This document shows, in pieces, positions 1-7,835 of a stretch of DNA of 11,045 bases. Numbering within the stretch: the stretch's first letter is position 1; every line of letters begins with the position of its first letter. This stretch comes from Euperipatoides rowelli (taxonomy: Eukaryota; Onychophora; Udeonychophora; Euonychophora; Peripatopsidae), in the NCBI GenBank assembly GCA_003024985.2, contig PXIH01S0000691.1; one strand, given 5' to 3'. The notes under the pieces were generated by a model. It was not told where the DNA came from. It was given only the letters and a program-made list of their open reading frames with translations, and did not search any database. The position numbers and the translations under genes were made by a program.

Positions 1-312
1 ATATTCTAATTTACATAAAACTACTTCATTTAATCTGGAAGCCCATAGGGCCAAAATAAGCACAACTACCAAGTCCTGCTCTTTAGTGTCTTATGCATAA
101 ATAATTATGCAAGACACAGCATCAAACCATCTTAAAAATCTGAACACCATCTAGTACCACCGACACTTTGAGTAATTATCCCGAGAATCCTTGTACCAGC
201 ATAGGATTTCAAACTGGCTGCAATTAACAGTTCTCCACTCAGATCTTCAAATACTGTATATTATTGATACAGTAACTATTGAATTTTTAATAGTCTTGTA
301 AGTGGCGAGATT
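1..312 (-). other. 3' flank / probable 3' UTR of the minus-strand gene
   Basis: Non-coding sequence after the TAA stop at 313-315. Possible weak polyadenylation hexamers on the minus strand (ATTAAA) lie at plus 286-291 and 29-34. No canonical AATAAA in minus orientation is visible, so the UTR may continue past the window edge. It contains two copies of the window-wide heptamer (252-258 and 268-274). No other gene is seen. Confidence 0.4.
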
Positions 313-372
313 TTATATCTCTCTTTTATCTGGATTGTTTTCTTCTTTGTCATCTATGTTCCTTTCATCTTC
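313..372 (-). CDS. Terminal coding exon with acidic C-terminus and TAA stop
   Basis: Read from 372 down to 313. The acceptor is GCTTTTCTCTTAG|GAA, and the frame is phase 0, matching the donor of the 41-nt exon. It encodes 19 residues beginning EDERNIDDKEEN and ending NPDKREI, then TAA at 315-313. More than 40% of the residues are acidic. A very acidic C-terminus is typical of Golgi lumenal tails in the GOLIM4 and GOLM1/GOLM2 families, though the last residues do not let me choose between them. An acidic tail alone is weak evidence for a family. The stop, acceptor and phase agreement make the exon credible. Confidence 0.72.
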   Translation of the reverse strand, partial: EDERNIDDKEENNPDKREI

Positions 373-640
373 CTAAGAGAAAAGCAAAACAAATGTTAAA
401 TTTAAAAAAAAAAGTAAATCACACCAACATCCTAATCTAATCCACACTTCATCATTAATCCCTACACTAACATAAGTTCATTTGTTAAACAAAATAGTGG
501 TATTCCAGTGGTTTCAATACTTACAGTACTGTATATGTAATTCTGTCTATAGGCTATAATTTATAAATTGAAATATATTAAAACTTATATGACCTAACAT
601 AGGGGTGGCAAACTATTTTGAAGGCCATTATTTATNAGTA

Positions 641-997
641 TATCACCCCTGTTTTGCAAAAAAGGGGCTGACATTTTAATCAAAAATAAGTTAAATGCAT
701 GAAAGGGTTTCTATGATGGTCTTCTATGTTACACAAAAAGGAGAGAACAATTTAGAAGATAGAAAGGAGTCCATAGAAACATATTTATTGTTTCTAATTT
801 GCATAAGGAGCTCACTACATTTTCACCTTAAATTTGAAAAAGTGTCAAGATTTTCAATTCATCTTAAATTTGAATCCAAGTTCGTCAAAAAGTTTTCCTA
901 TTACAAACTTTCAAAGTGACAAAAAAAAATTATTTTTGCCTCTACTGAAAAAATATCATTTTGTTAGTTAGCCCCTTATTTCAAAAGAGGGGTGATA
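641..997. mobile_element. Short inverted-repeat element, MITE-like
   Basis: The left arm at 641-672 (TATCACCCCTGTTTTGC...) and the right arm at 967-997 read on the other strand are about 88% identical, with three mismatches and one gap over 32 positions. Each arm is itself nearly self-complementary (CCCC, T-run, A-run, GGGG). The interior of about 290 bp has a short open frame with no recognisable protein. Just outside the left arm, 601-621 (AGGGGTGGCAAAC) resembles hAT termini, so this may be the inner part of a degraded hAT-type element. No clear target-site duplication was found. Confidence 0.5.
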
Positions 998-1410
998 TTT
1001 AGAAAGTGAAAGTAATTTTAATGTGCTTTTATTTCACTTATTTAATACTACTAATGTAAAATTTCTCTAGTCCATATTTCTCTAATCGAATGTTTCAGTT
1101 GTCCGGATGGGCAATTTTCATAAATACAGTAAAACATATACAGTATAGCTTTTACTCGTATATAAAACCATCCATTATTCACTGAAATGTTTTATAAACT
1201 TGAAACTTTTTTTTTTTTAAAAAAAGAAATCCTTTATAATGCTGTTATATTCCAAATAAATTATACTGTATTCTAATAATTTTTAAAAATATTAATGTCA
1301 TAGGTTTAATTACTGTTTTATTTTATAATATTGTTGTATTCAGTTAAGTTCCTACACTTTTACTTTCAAAATATTTTTTATTAAGCTCCTCCATTTTTAC
1401 ACAAGAAAAA

Positions 1411-1635
1411 ATTGTTAGCAAACTTATTGCAGGCTGCTTGTTTATTACAAGGATGAGAACTTGTCTTAGTGATATAATTGATTGTTTTACGTTAGTAGTT
1501 CTACTGCTAAGCAAGCAGACATTACTAGCATATTTGTCAAAAAAGAGAAAGAAGTTCTAGTAGATAATTGTTTGCAGACTTAATGCAGCAGTCTTATTTA
1601 TCACCAAGCTGAGAACTCAGTGATAAAACTATTGT
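1411..1635 (+). repeat. Diverged direct repeat, two units
   Basis: Units at 1411-1485 and 1567-1635 share, in order, ATTGTTnGCAnACTTnTTGCAG, CTT/TTTAT, a GATGAGAAC/GCTGAGAAC block and AGTGATA, with small indels. The spacing is about 156 bp. This looks like an old duplication or two copies of a short interspersed element. The identity is unknown. Confidence 0.45.
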
Positions 1636-2161
1636 TTATAAGAAGCTAGAATAAAAAATTTGATCAACTCTTAACTATTTTTTTTAAATGGGCTAAAGCT
1701 AAATATTTTCACCAAATATGTTGACATAAAAATATTTTTTTAAGGAAGTTTAATTTTATTCAGAAATGAATTTAATTATATAGAAATATATTGTTCTAGT
1801 CATTATACTATATCATATTCAAATTACAGTAGTTAATTAAATGAATTTAACATATATAAAATGTATAGCAAAAAAGTAATACATTTCTGTATACCTATTA
1901 GGTAGTAAATTAAGCTAATTAAATTTTTTTTCTTACATCCTTTTTAAATAAAAAGCACAGACATATACATAATATAAATAAAAGTAAAATATTACTTATT
2001 TCAGAATGGATAAAAAATAAATGCAATAAAAATCAATCTTAGGGTTTATCATTAATGAGATCAAGTTTTTTTTAATCATCATTTTGACATCCCATCTCCT
2101 CTTCAGCAAGAAATAAGTACTGTATGTACAGTAGCTCCTTATTTTTGTTAAACTATCTTAA

Positions 2162-2367
2162 ACATTTTAAACATATCAGTGAAAAATTTGTAAAATCTTA
2201 TTTTATTCAATGGAAGATTAAGCCACTGGTTTTTTTATACATTTGTGATTAAACCGTTACAAAACGTTTAAAACATATCGGTGAAAAATTTGTAAAATCT
2301 TATTTTATTCAATGGAAGATTAAGTCATTGGCTTAGTTATACATGTGATTAACCCCAGTTACAAAAC
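2162..2367 (+). repeat. 102-bp tandem duplication
   Basis: Copy 1 spans about 2162-2263 and copy 2 about 2264-2367. The central block (GTGAAAAATTTG through TGGAAGATTAAG) is identical in both, at 2179 and 2281, and the GTTACAAAAC ends at 2256 and 2358 keep the same 102-bp offset. Differences are concentrated near CCACTGG versus TCATTGG and the following T-run. It is a recent tandem duplication. Confidence 0.85.
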
Positions 2368-3227
2368 ACCAAAATATAAATAAAGTAGAAATAGGAAAGA
2401 AAAGAAAAATGGCAAACAAAAATATACCATATCATTCTCCATAAACCTCCCTCTCCTCACACATTCAATGTTACACAATCAAAAACATTAACAAAATGTT
2501 TTCATAAAGTAAATTTATTTTTTATTTTTATAGTTTAACACTGATAAAAAAAACTGTGGTTTTAATGTTAGCTGAGATCGGTCCAATTTAAGTATTATGT
2601 ACAGTTTGTGACAAAATTTTATTTATGTTGCTTCAGATTATTTCCACTCATTTGCAGTTCAAAAATTTCCTTTTTTTTGTATTTTCTTGAAAGTGACACT
2701 GTTCATTTATTTTATATAGCCAAATGAAAAACCAGCATGCATAACGCCTACGTTTTCAGCCTGTTTGCATGTAACAATAAGCTACAAAGACAAATTTTAT
2801 GTTTCTGTTTCCTTGTCCTAGCTAGCGAAAAAAAATATATCACTACAGAGATTTACAGTATATTAATTTGAAAAAAAAAATACGGAGAGAAGGTAAATTG
2901 TTTATTTTCAGTCAAGATTATTCAGAAAGAACAAGCATAGAAATGAGGTATCCAATTAGGGAGATAAGTGAACCATTTAGAATATACTGTAATAGTTATA
3001 AAATATCTATAATGGTTGTGATGTTTTTGTAAGGAATATTGTATACCGTATTTAAAAAATTGTAATGGTTAAGATATAATATTGTGGCTTCCTATTTATT
3101 AATTTTTGTATACAATCAATCTACAACTTGATTGAATTAAGTATGCCATTTAAAAGATGAATGTTGACAGCGCACAATCTTTGTCAGGTCAAATAAGACT
3201 TAACCGACGTATTTATATTATATTTAC

Positions 3228-3268
3228 CTGGTCTTTATATTCTTCTTTTTCCTGAGTATCGCCTGCAT
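3228..3268 (-). CDS. 41-nt coding exon, acidic segment
   Basis: A short exon flanked by a good acceptor (TTTATTTTTATTCTAG|ATGC) and a good donor (CAG|GTAAAT). The first two bases (AT) complete the codon whose G is left by the preceding exon, giving GAT (Asp). Thirteen full codons follow, reading AGDTQEKEEYKDQ, and it ends in phase 0. Six of the thirteen residues are D or E, which continues the acidic trend of the preceding exon and leads into the acidic last exon. The support is the phase fit on both sides plus composition. At 41 nt, automated gene finders could miss it. Confidence 0.7.
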
Positions 3269-4494
3269 CTAGAATAAAAATAAACAAAATATCATCAACT
3301 ATATTAAAAATTTTGAAATACAAAGCTATCAAATTTACAATGAATTAAAGAAAAATTCTAAATTATGAGTTCTGTATAATTTACAGTATATGCTAACTTT
3401 TATATTCAACAAATACAGGATATGCGATTGTCAAGGATTTATTATGTAAAAATAAAAGCCAGTGTTCTTGCATTGACCAATATTTCATCAATTTATAACA
3501 TTAGAAAAATATGGAATTTTAGTTCATAATTCTTATAAATAAACTAAGAATAAATTTAATCTGGGAATATTATGGATTGTAATTATATACGGGAAATGTA
3601 AAAAAAAAAAAAAAAAGTGTTTTTTTTTCTACAGAAGGAAATTCCTTGCCTTCTCCATTCAACCAGGATTTCACTGAGTTATGATAATTTATGTTTATAT
3701 GGATTAGCTTAATCTAGGATAGCATTACAATTAAAACATGTACTGTAAATTCTTTTTTTTTTAAAAAAAAATCAAAATCATCTCTGACTGAACACAAAAT
3801 ATCTGATTAAATTTAAAATCCAAGATTAATTTTAAAAAATGTCCAATTTAAATCGGATAAAATCAATTATTCTACTTTAGGTTTAAACTTGGACTTCTTT
3901 GAATCCTTTCCTTTGCAAGCTTATATTTATGTGCCAGATTAAAAAAAAACTCAAATTATAATAAAAACAAAATTGCCCTTTTGGAGAAAATTGTGTCAAA
4001 AATTTTGGCAAATTTTATTAATATGTAATAAATTAATTTAATGTAAAAATAGATACGGTAATTAAAAAAAAAGTCACCTATATTTAGATCATATTAATAT
4101 GTACTGTAGTAATATAGAGATTTTTTTTTTCAAGTCAAACCATTTTTATTTCAGAGAAGTAATTGTTTAAATAAAGTAAGTATAATAGAAGACACAAACT
4201 TTGACTAATATTATTAACTTAATATTGAACAAAATTCAAATAAATAGGGGCTTTAAGTGTTACAAGATTAAATTGTTCATCCATTTAAAATGTTTCCAGA
4301 TGGTCACCAAAATAAAATATGGCTTATAGGCTAGTGCATATTATGTTGAAATGACTAAAAAATTTACTCTAAAAAAAAATGTTGCCTAAAATTTGAAAGA
4401 AACCAATGAGGGAAACATAGTTTTAGAAGGTAAACTAAATAATTTATAGTTTTGGAATTATTTTCAAGGAAAAAATGATTAAAAATGACATTAC
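3269..4494 (-). other. Intron of 1226 nt, homopolymer-rich
   Basis: Intron between the main C-terminal exon and the 41-nt exon. It contains long A and T runs (about 3600-3630, 3753-3770, 4120-4130) that could form A/T foldbacks. No transposon terminus, RNA gene or coding segment was found. Confidence 0.6.
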
Positions 4495-4972
4495 CATTAC
4501 CCACAGCATCGACATCTTGCTGATCATCTTTTTTAACAGGATGTAACAACGGTTCTTCATCATTTTCATCTAATTGAGGAGCGGCTATGTTTTGCCTCAT
4601 TCTATCTATATGCTGTTTATCAACTAAAGGTATAGCCATCTGAGCCTGGTTTTCAACTTTACGATTCTCTTGCATTTGATCTATATTCTCAAACTGGTCT
4701 TGATTTTCTTCAGGTTTGCCTAATTGTGCAGCATTTTCATCTGATTTTTCTAATTTATTTACTGGTAGTCTTTTAATGTCTTTTTCATCAATATGAGGCC
4801 TAGGAACTTGTTTTTGAGCCTCTTTGAAATCTGCACCTTTATTCTTTAAAGGAATATAATTTTTAAATTCTCTATTTTTTTTACCCATCTCATCTCGATC
4901 TTGGACTTTATGAGAGAAATCTAATGGATTAATGTCAGGTGCTATTTGATGCCGAATGCTCAAATTATTTCT
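4495..4972 (-). CDS. Main C-terminal coding exon of the GOLIM4-like gene
   Basis: This exon is 478 nt if the downstream donor at 4495 is used, or 472 nt with the alternative donor at 4501. It begins in phase 0 with AGA AAT AAT after TTTTCAG, and both donors leave one base of the next codon. It encodes about 159 residues that are strongly hydrophilic, rich in K/E/D/Q/N. Visible segments include IAPDINPLDFSHKVQD near the start, KKNREFKNYIPLKNKG, PEENQDQFENIDQMQENRK, and DENDEEPLLHPVKKDDQQ near the end. There are no cysteines, no hydrophobic helix and no catalytic motif, so it looks like an intrinsically disordered, increasingly acidic region. The DINP motif followed by acidic/Q-rich sequence resembles the C-terminal part of vertebrate GOLIM4 as I remember it. 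Beyond 4495 the frame stays open to 4364, but that extension is hydrophobic and intron-like and is excluded. Confidence 0.82.
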
Positions 4973-5920
4973 CTGAAAATATTAAAGCTATAATGAATAC
5001 TAAATCATCAAATGAAATAAGTACTGTATTATAAAATATTATTTAATTGAGCTATAAAAGATTAGAAAATTATACAGATGGATGTATTATCTATGTGCTT
5101 ATTAAAATATTAAACGCATGTACAGATTAATCATTTAAAAGCAGAATGAGCAGGACTTATTAAGCATTTGATGTTATTCAGAAATAATAAAATATAGTTC
5201 AAATGAGCAGTGTTTTGAATTCTAAACTAGAAAATTAAAGAACTAGTTTCTTATATTATTATTATTTTGGATTTATTAAACTATATCTGATCCTTTATTA
5301 AACAAAGGACAGCAGCTTATTTCTTTTCAAAATAAAATAGAAAGTTGGAACTAGTTCCTTAGTTTAGGAATCAGATCTAGTTCCATTTCCATGGTTAACA
5401 ATCGTTTTGTACAGGACTTTAAAATACTTTCAGTATACTAAAACATATTTTCAAACATGATAAAAGAAATCATTCTCTTCATAGTAGATATAATTTTCAT
5501 AAACTCTAAGATTAATGGATTGTCATTGCAAGATGAGCCACAGCTTTCCTCAATGTTGACTGTCTATTCTGAAAATTGACAGACAACATATTTTCTACTG
5601 GGAAAATTGACTTTCATTCTTGGAACTGGAACACGATAATATTCAAATAATGTCAGACAGCATATAAGAGGGACTAGAAAATTTCTCGGAAACAATTTCT
5701 AATTAAAAATAGATCCTGGACAGAAATAAGTTAATTTTTCCAATCAAACTGGAACTAATTTCATTAAAGAGGAATTAGCCTAACACTGCTCAAATGTTCT
5801 GCAAATGATTAAATGTCTAAAATCCTATTAATAAGAGAGTTCAATGAAAATCTTTTTTTTTAAAAGTACATTAATCTGTTCAGAGAAAATTATAAATCCT
5901 ATTAGACTATTATTTAATAC
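4973..5920 (-). other. Intron of 948 nt carrying a MITE
   Basis: Intron bounded by GTATTA (5920) and TTTTCAG (4973). Over half of it is the 585-bp inverted-repeat element at 5206-5790, described separately. The flanks are plain AT-rich DNA. Confidence 0.6.
5206..5790. mobile_element. 585-bp MITE with TIRs and 6-bp target-site duplication
   Basis: The left end AGCAGTGTT (5206-5214) and right end AACACTGCT (5782-5790) are perfect 9-bp inverted repeats, and the similarity continues imperfectly inward for about 40 bp. The element is flanked by identical CAAATG hexamers at 5200-5205 and 5791-5796. Inside, variants of GGAACTAGTT recur in both orientations, including a perfect 12-bp palindrome GGAACTAGTTCC at 5347-5358. 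No transposase frame is present, so it is non-autonomous. CAGTGTT resembles hAT termini, but hAT elements normally make 8-bp duplications, so the superfamily is left open. Confidence 0.7.
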
Positions 5921-6007
5921 CTTGTTAAAACCTAATGGCTGAAACTGTTGTAATGGTTGACCCATATTGAAAATATGAGGTTGTGCAGCAAAATTATTAG
6001 GGATGTC
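5921..6007 (-). CDS. 87-nt internal coding exon, Q/F/P-rich segment
   Basis: This exon encodes 29 residues, phase 0 at both ends, read from GAC at 6007 to AAG at 5921. The acceptor is preceded by a pyrimidine tract (TTTTTTCCCCTCTCC) and ends ATATTCAG|GAC. The donor is AAG|GTATTA. The peptide starts DIPNNFAAQP and ends QFQPLGFNK: Q/N/P/F-rich, without charge clusters, unlike the acidic exons after it. Its phase matches both the preceding exon (ending CAG) and the next one (beginning AGA). On length alone it would be easy to miss. The evidence is the paired splice sites and continuity of composition and frame. No domain is recognised; it is probably part of a disordered lumenal linker. Confidence 0.72.
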
Positions 6008-6014
6008 CTGAATA

Positions 6015-6200
6015 TATTCAATAGGAGAGGGGAAAAAATGAAAACAAGGAAATCATAAAATTAAAATAAAACATAAAATAAGGGATAAATACAAAATAAC
6101 AAACAAAAATATTCAATAGGATAAAAATAAGGAAAATACAAGAAAAAAAAAAAAAAATAAGGAAATAAAACAAATGAATGAGATAAATATTATAAATAAA
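6015..6200 (+). repeat. A-rich, strand-asymmetric low-complexity tract
   Basis: The plus strand is almost all A/G/T with very few C's, with many AATAAGGAAA-like words and a long A run near 6141-6157. ATATTCAATAGGA occurs twice, at about 6012 and 6108. Read as RNA from the minus-strand gene it becomes a long U/C-rich region just upstream of the 87-nt exon acceptor. Confidence 0.6.
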
Positions 6201-6231
6201 CAAAATAGTATAGATATACTGTACAGTAGGT

Positions 6232-6661
6232 CAGGGGTATGGAACCTGTGTCCTTTAGAGTTACTCAGTGCAGCCTAGTTGTCAAATACAGTATATACAG
6301 GATCTTCAGAATTATAGATTCTCAAATGATGTGTAATCATTTAAAGTTAATTAAAATCCCAAATTTGTTTTTAAAACAATATTATAAAATTAAACATTCT
6401 TATCCATTAATTGTTCAGTGGTTGGTCCAATCTCATTTTTTGCCACTAGATAACTCTACGAGATATCACAATGATAGCTTCAGTTTGATTCACATAGGGT
6501 TTCACAAGTGACAAAACTGGAAGACCAACTTGTTATATTTAGGTACAGTAGCTGTCTCTTAATAATTTTGACAAAATTAATGGTACAAAAAGTGCACGGT
6601 CTTATGACCCATCTCTTGAATGTCATGTGGCCTTTAAGTATCCAAAGATTCCCAACTCCTA
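6232..6661. mobile_element. Possible degraded hAT-type element
   Basis: The left end CAGGGGTATGGAACCT (6232-6247) resembles common hAT non-autonomous termini. The sequence at 6646-6661, read on the other strand, is TAGGAGTTGGGAATCT, matching the left end at about 12 of 16 positions. No 8-bp target duplication was found, so the right boundary is tentative. Confidence 0.3.
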
Positions 6662-6771
6662 AGAAGCAATATTATGCCTCAATTGACACAAGCATCTCTA
6701 GTGCTGACATAGTGAGTTATAATATAAACAATATTTGAACTAAATAATGCCAAATTAGTATAATAACCTGA

Positions 6772-6798
6772 AGACACACCTTCATAAAAGATGTGTCT
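6772..6798. repeat. Hairpin, 11-bp stem
   Basis: AGACACACCTT (6772-6782) pairs with AAGATGTGTCT (6788-6798) with one mismatch and a 5-nt loop. It is the first of a series of short inverted repeats extending to about 7835. Confidence 0.6.
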
Positions 6799-6904
6799 CC
6801 AACTTCTTATATAGGCTACTCCAACAACAACACTTTGTATATTATTATTACAATAAAGTTGCTATTAGCATAATAATATTTTGTGATATTGTTTCTAACA
6901 AATA

Positions 6905-6936
6905 ACAACAGACAGTATATTACTCCTGTCTGTTGT
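6905..6936. repeat. Perfect 11-bp inverted repeat
   Basis: ACAACAGACAG (6905-6915) is exactly complementary to CTGTCTGTTGT (6926-6936), with a 10-nt A/T-rich loop. Confidence 0.75.
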
Positions 6937-6970
6937 AATATAATGTATATATGCAAAGAAGAAGACCAGC

Positions 6971-7009
6971 CAGCAACCTGTCCAGAAGAAGCAAGAAGAC
7001 AAGTTGCTG
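6971..7009. repeat. 12-bp inverted repeat, one mismatch
   Basis: CAGCAACCTGTC (6971-6982) pairs with GACAAGTTGCTG (6998-7009) apart from one position. The 15-nt loop is a purine-rich AGAAGAAG-type stretch. Confidence 0.65.
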
Positions 7010-7472
7010 CCATTAATATTTTCAATATTAAAATGTATAATTATTTGCATAATAATCATATGTATTATTCTCAGTTTGTGTGTGTGCCACAATATTTTAA
7101 GTGTGTGCTGAATAAAAGATAACATAATAATGAAACTGTTAATTATGAGAGCTAATAATCTATCCAGAAACATTCTACTGTAAAAACTTTAGCTTAGTTT
7201 GGCCTAATAGTCCAAACAAACATTTATTAGCCAACGAACATTGTTGTCTAATTATAAATACAGTAATGAGGATGCAGTAATATATTATAAGCAGTAATCT
7301 AATAACACATCAATTACAAATAATCAATAGCAATATCAAAATCAACAATAACAATCATCCTAACTCAAACCATCAATAGAACTTACCTGTCAACACCCAC
7401 TCTGCATCCAAAGCAACAACCACTTCTTGTCAGACTCAGAAGGAACCCATCTCCTCTCCAACATGAGGCAAA

Positions 7473-7581
7473 GCCTCCATTTGGTCTATTATTCTGACCG
7501 CCAAAAAGGTCGGACCAAATGGAAGGCAGATGGCCTATTGGCACTACCATTGGTCCACTCAGTTGCAAAAAGAACCAATGG
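7473..7581. repeat. Nested and adjacent hairpins in GC-richer island
   Basis: GCCTCCATTTGGTC (7473-7486) pairs with GACCAAATGGAAGGC (7513-7527), leaving one bulge, and its loop carries an inner GACC/GGTC pair around AAAAA. Immediately after it, CCATTGGT (7547-7554) pairs with ACCAATGG (7574-7581). The repeated CCAAT/ATTGG words in these stems could also act as CCAAT boxes. Confidence 0.65.
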
Positions 7582-7660
7582 CCACACAACCATTGTTTCT
7601 GAAAATCCTTCTGAATCCTTTGGCCTAGTATAAAAGCCAAAGGATCAGTGGACTCTAGAC
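7537..7660 (+). promoter_or_regulatory. Predicted TATA/CCAAT core promoter, antisense to the host gene
   Basis: A canonical TATAAAAG lies at 7629-7636 on the plus strand. CCAAT-type boxes (ATTGG at about 7538 and 7549, CCAAT at about 7575) sit 50-90 bp upstream, the usual spacing. A start near 7660 would be expected. The TATA box lies in the 11-nt loop of a perfect 10-bp hairpin: ATCCTTTGGC at 7615-7624 and GCCAAAGGAT at 7636-7645. Such an arrangement inside an intron may be the promoter of a solo LTR or other retroelement remnant, but I could not find TG...CA ends with matching target duplications. It is predicted from motifs only. Confidence 0.35.
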
Positions 7661-7714
7661 TTCAACCAGCGTATTACCAGCCAAGGTATATCCCTGTTCA
7701 ATATTTGTTCCAGC

Positions 7715-7835
7715 CAGGGTTAAACCCTGCATCACTAGCCTAGATTAATCCTAGCAGAATTTCCGTTACAGTATTCGTAATTCAGCCTGTGTGGCTGCAA
7801 ATTAGCCTTAGTTTAGTAATAAGCCTGCTGGCTTA
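7715..7835. repeat. Series of short palindromes downstream of predicted promoter
   Basis: CAGGGTTAAACCCTG (7715-7729) is a perfect 7-bp stem around one base. CAGCC/GGCTG pair at 7783-7797, and TAAGCC/GGCTTA at 7820-7835 around TGCT. The AGCC/GGCT words recur through the stretch. Confidence 0.55.

Larger units (their letters stand above)
373..3227 (-). other. Intron of 2855 nt between the 41-nt exon and the last exon
   Basis: AT-rich intron bounded by GTAAAT (donor side, 3227) and CTCTTAG (acceptor side, 373). It contains an inverted-repeat element (641-997), a diverged direct repeat (1411-1485 and 1567-1635), a 102-bp tandem duplication (2162-2367), many heptamer copies and T-run/A-run junctions such as 1208-1226. 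I see nothing identifiable in the remaining stretches, and no open frame has coding character. Confidence 0.6.

Noticed and set aside
695-919. 74-codon open frame on the plus strand
   Set aside because: It lies wholly between the arms of the 641-997 inverted repeat, has no recognisable motif, and is composed of AT-rich codons including two near-identical CTTAAATTTGAA words. Best read as element interior.
4364-4494. Open-frame continuation of the main exon past its donor
   Set aside because: The extension is hydrophobic and AT-driven, follows two good donors, and the downstream exon fits the donor phase exactly.
6239-6738. Two successive open frames on the plus strand (90 and 76 codons)
   Set aside because: They fall in the possible hAT remnant, show no protein family features and lack coding-like composition.
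7427-7633. 68-codon open frame on the plus strand
   Set aside because: The region is made of inverted repeats that keep both strands open; overlapping frames on both strands point to structure, not coding.
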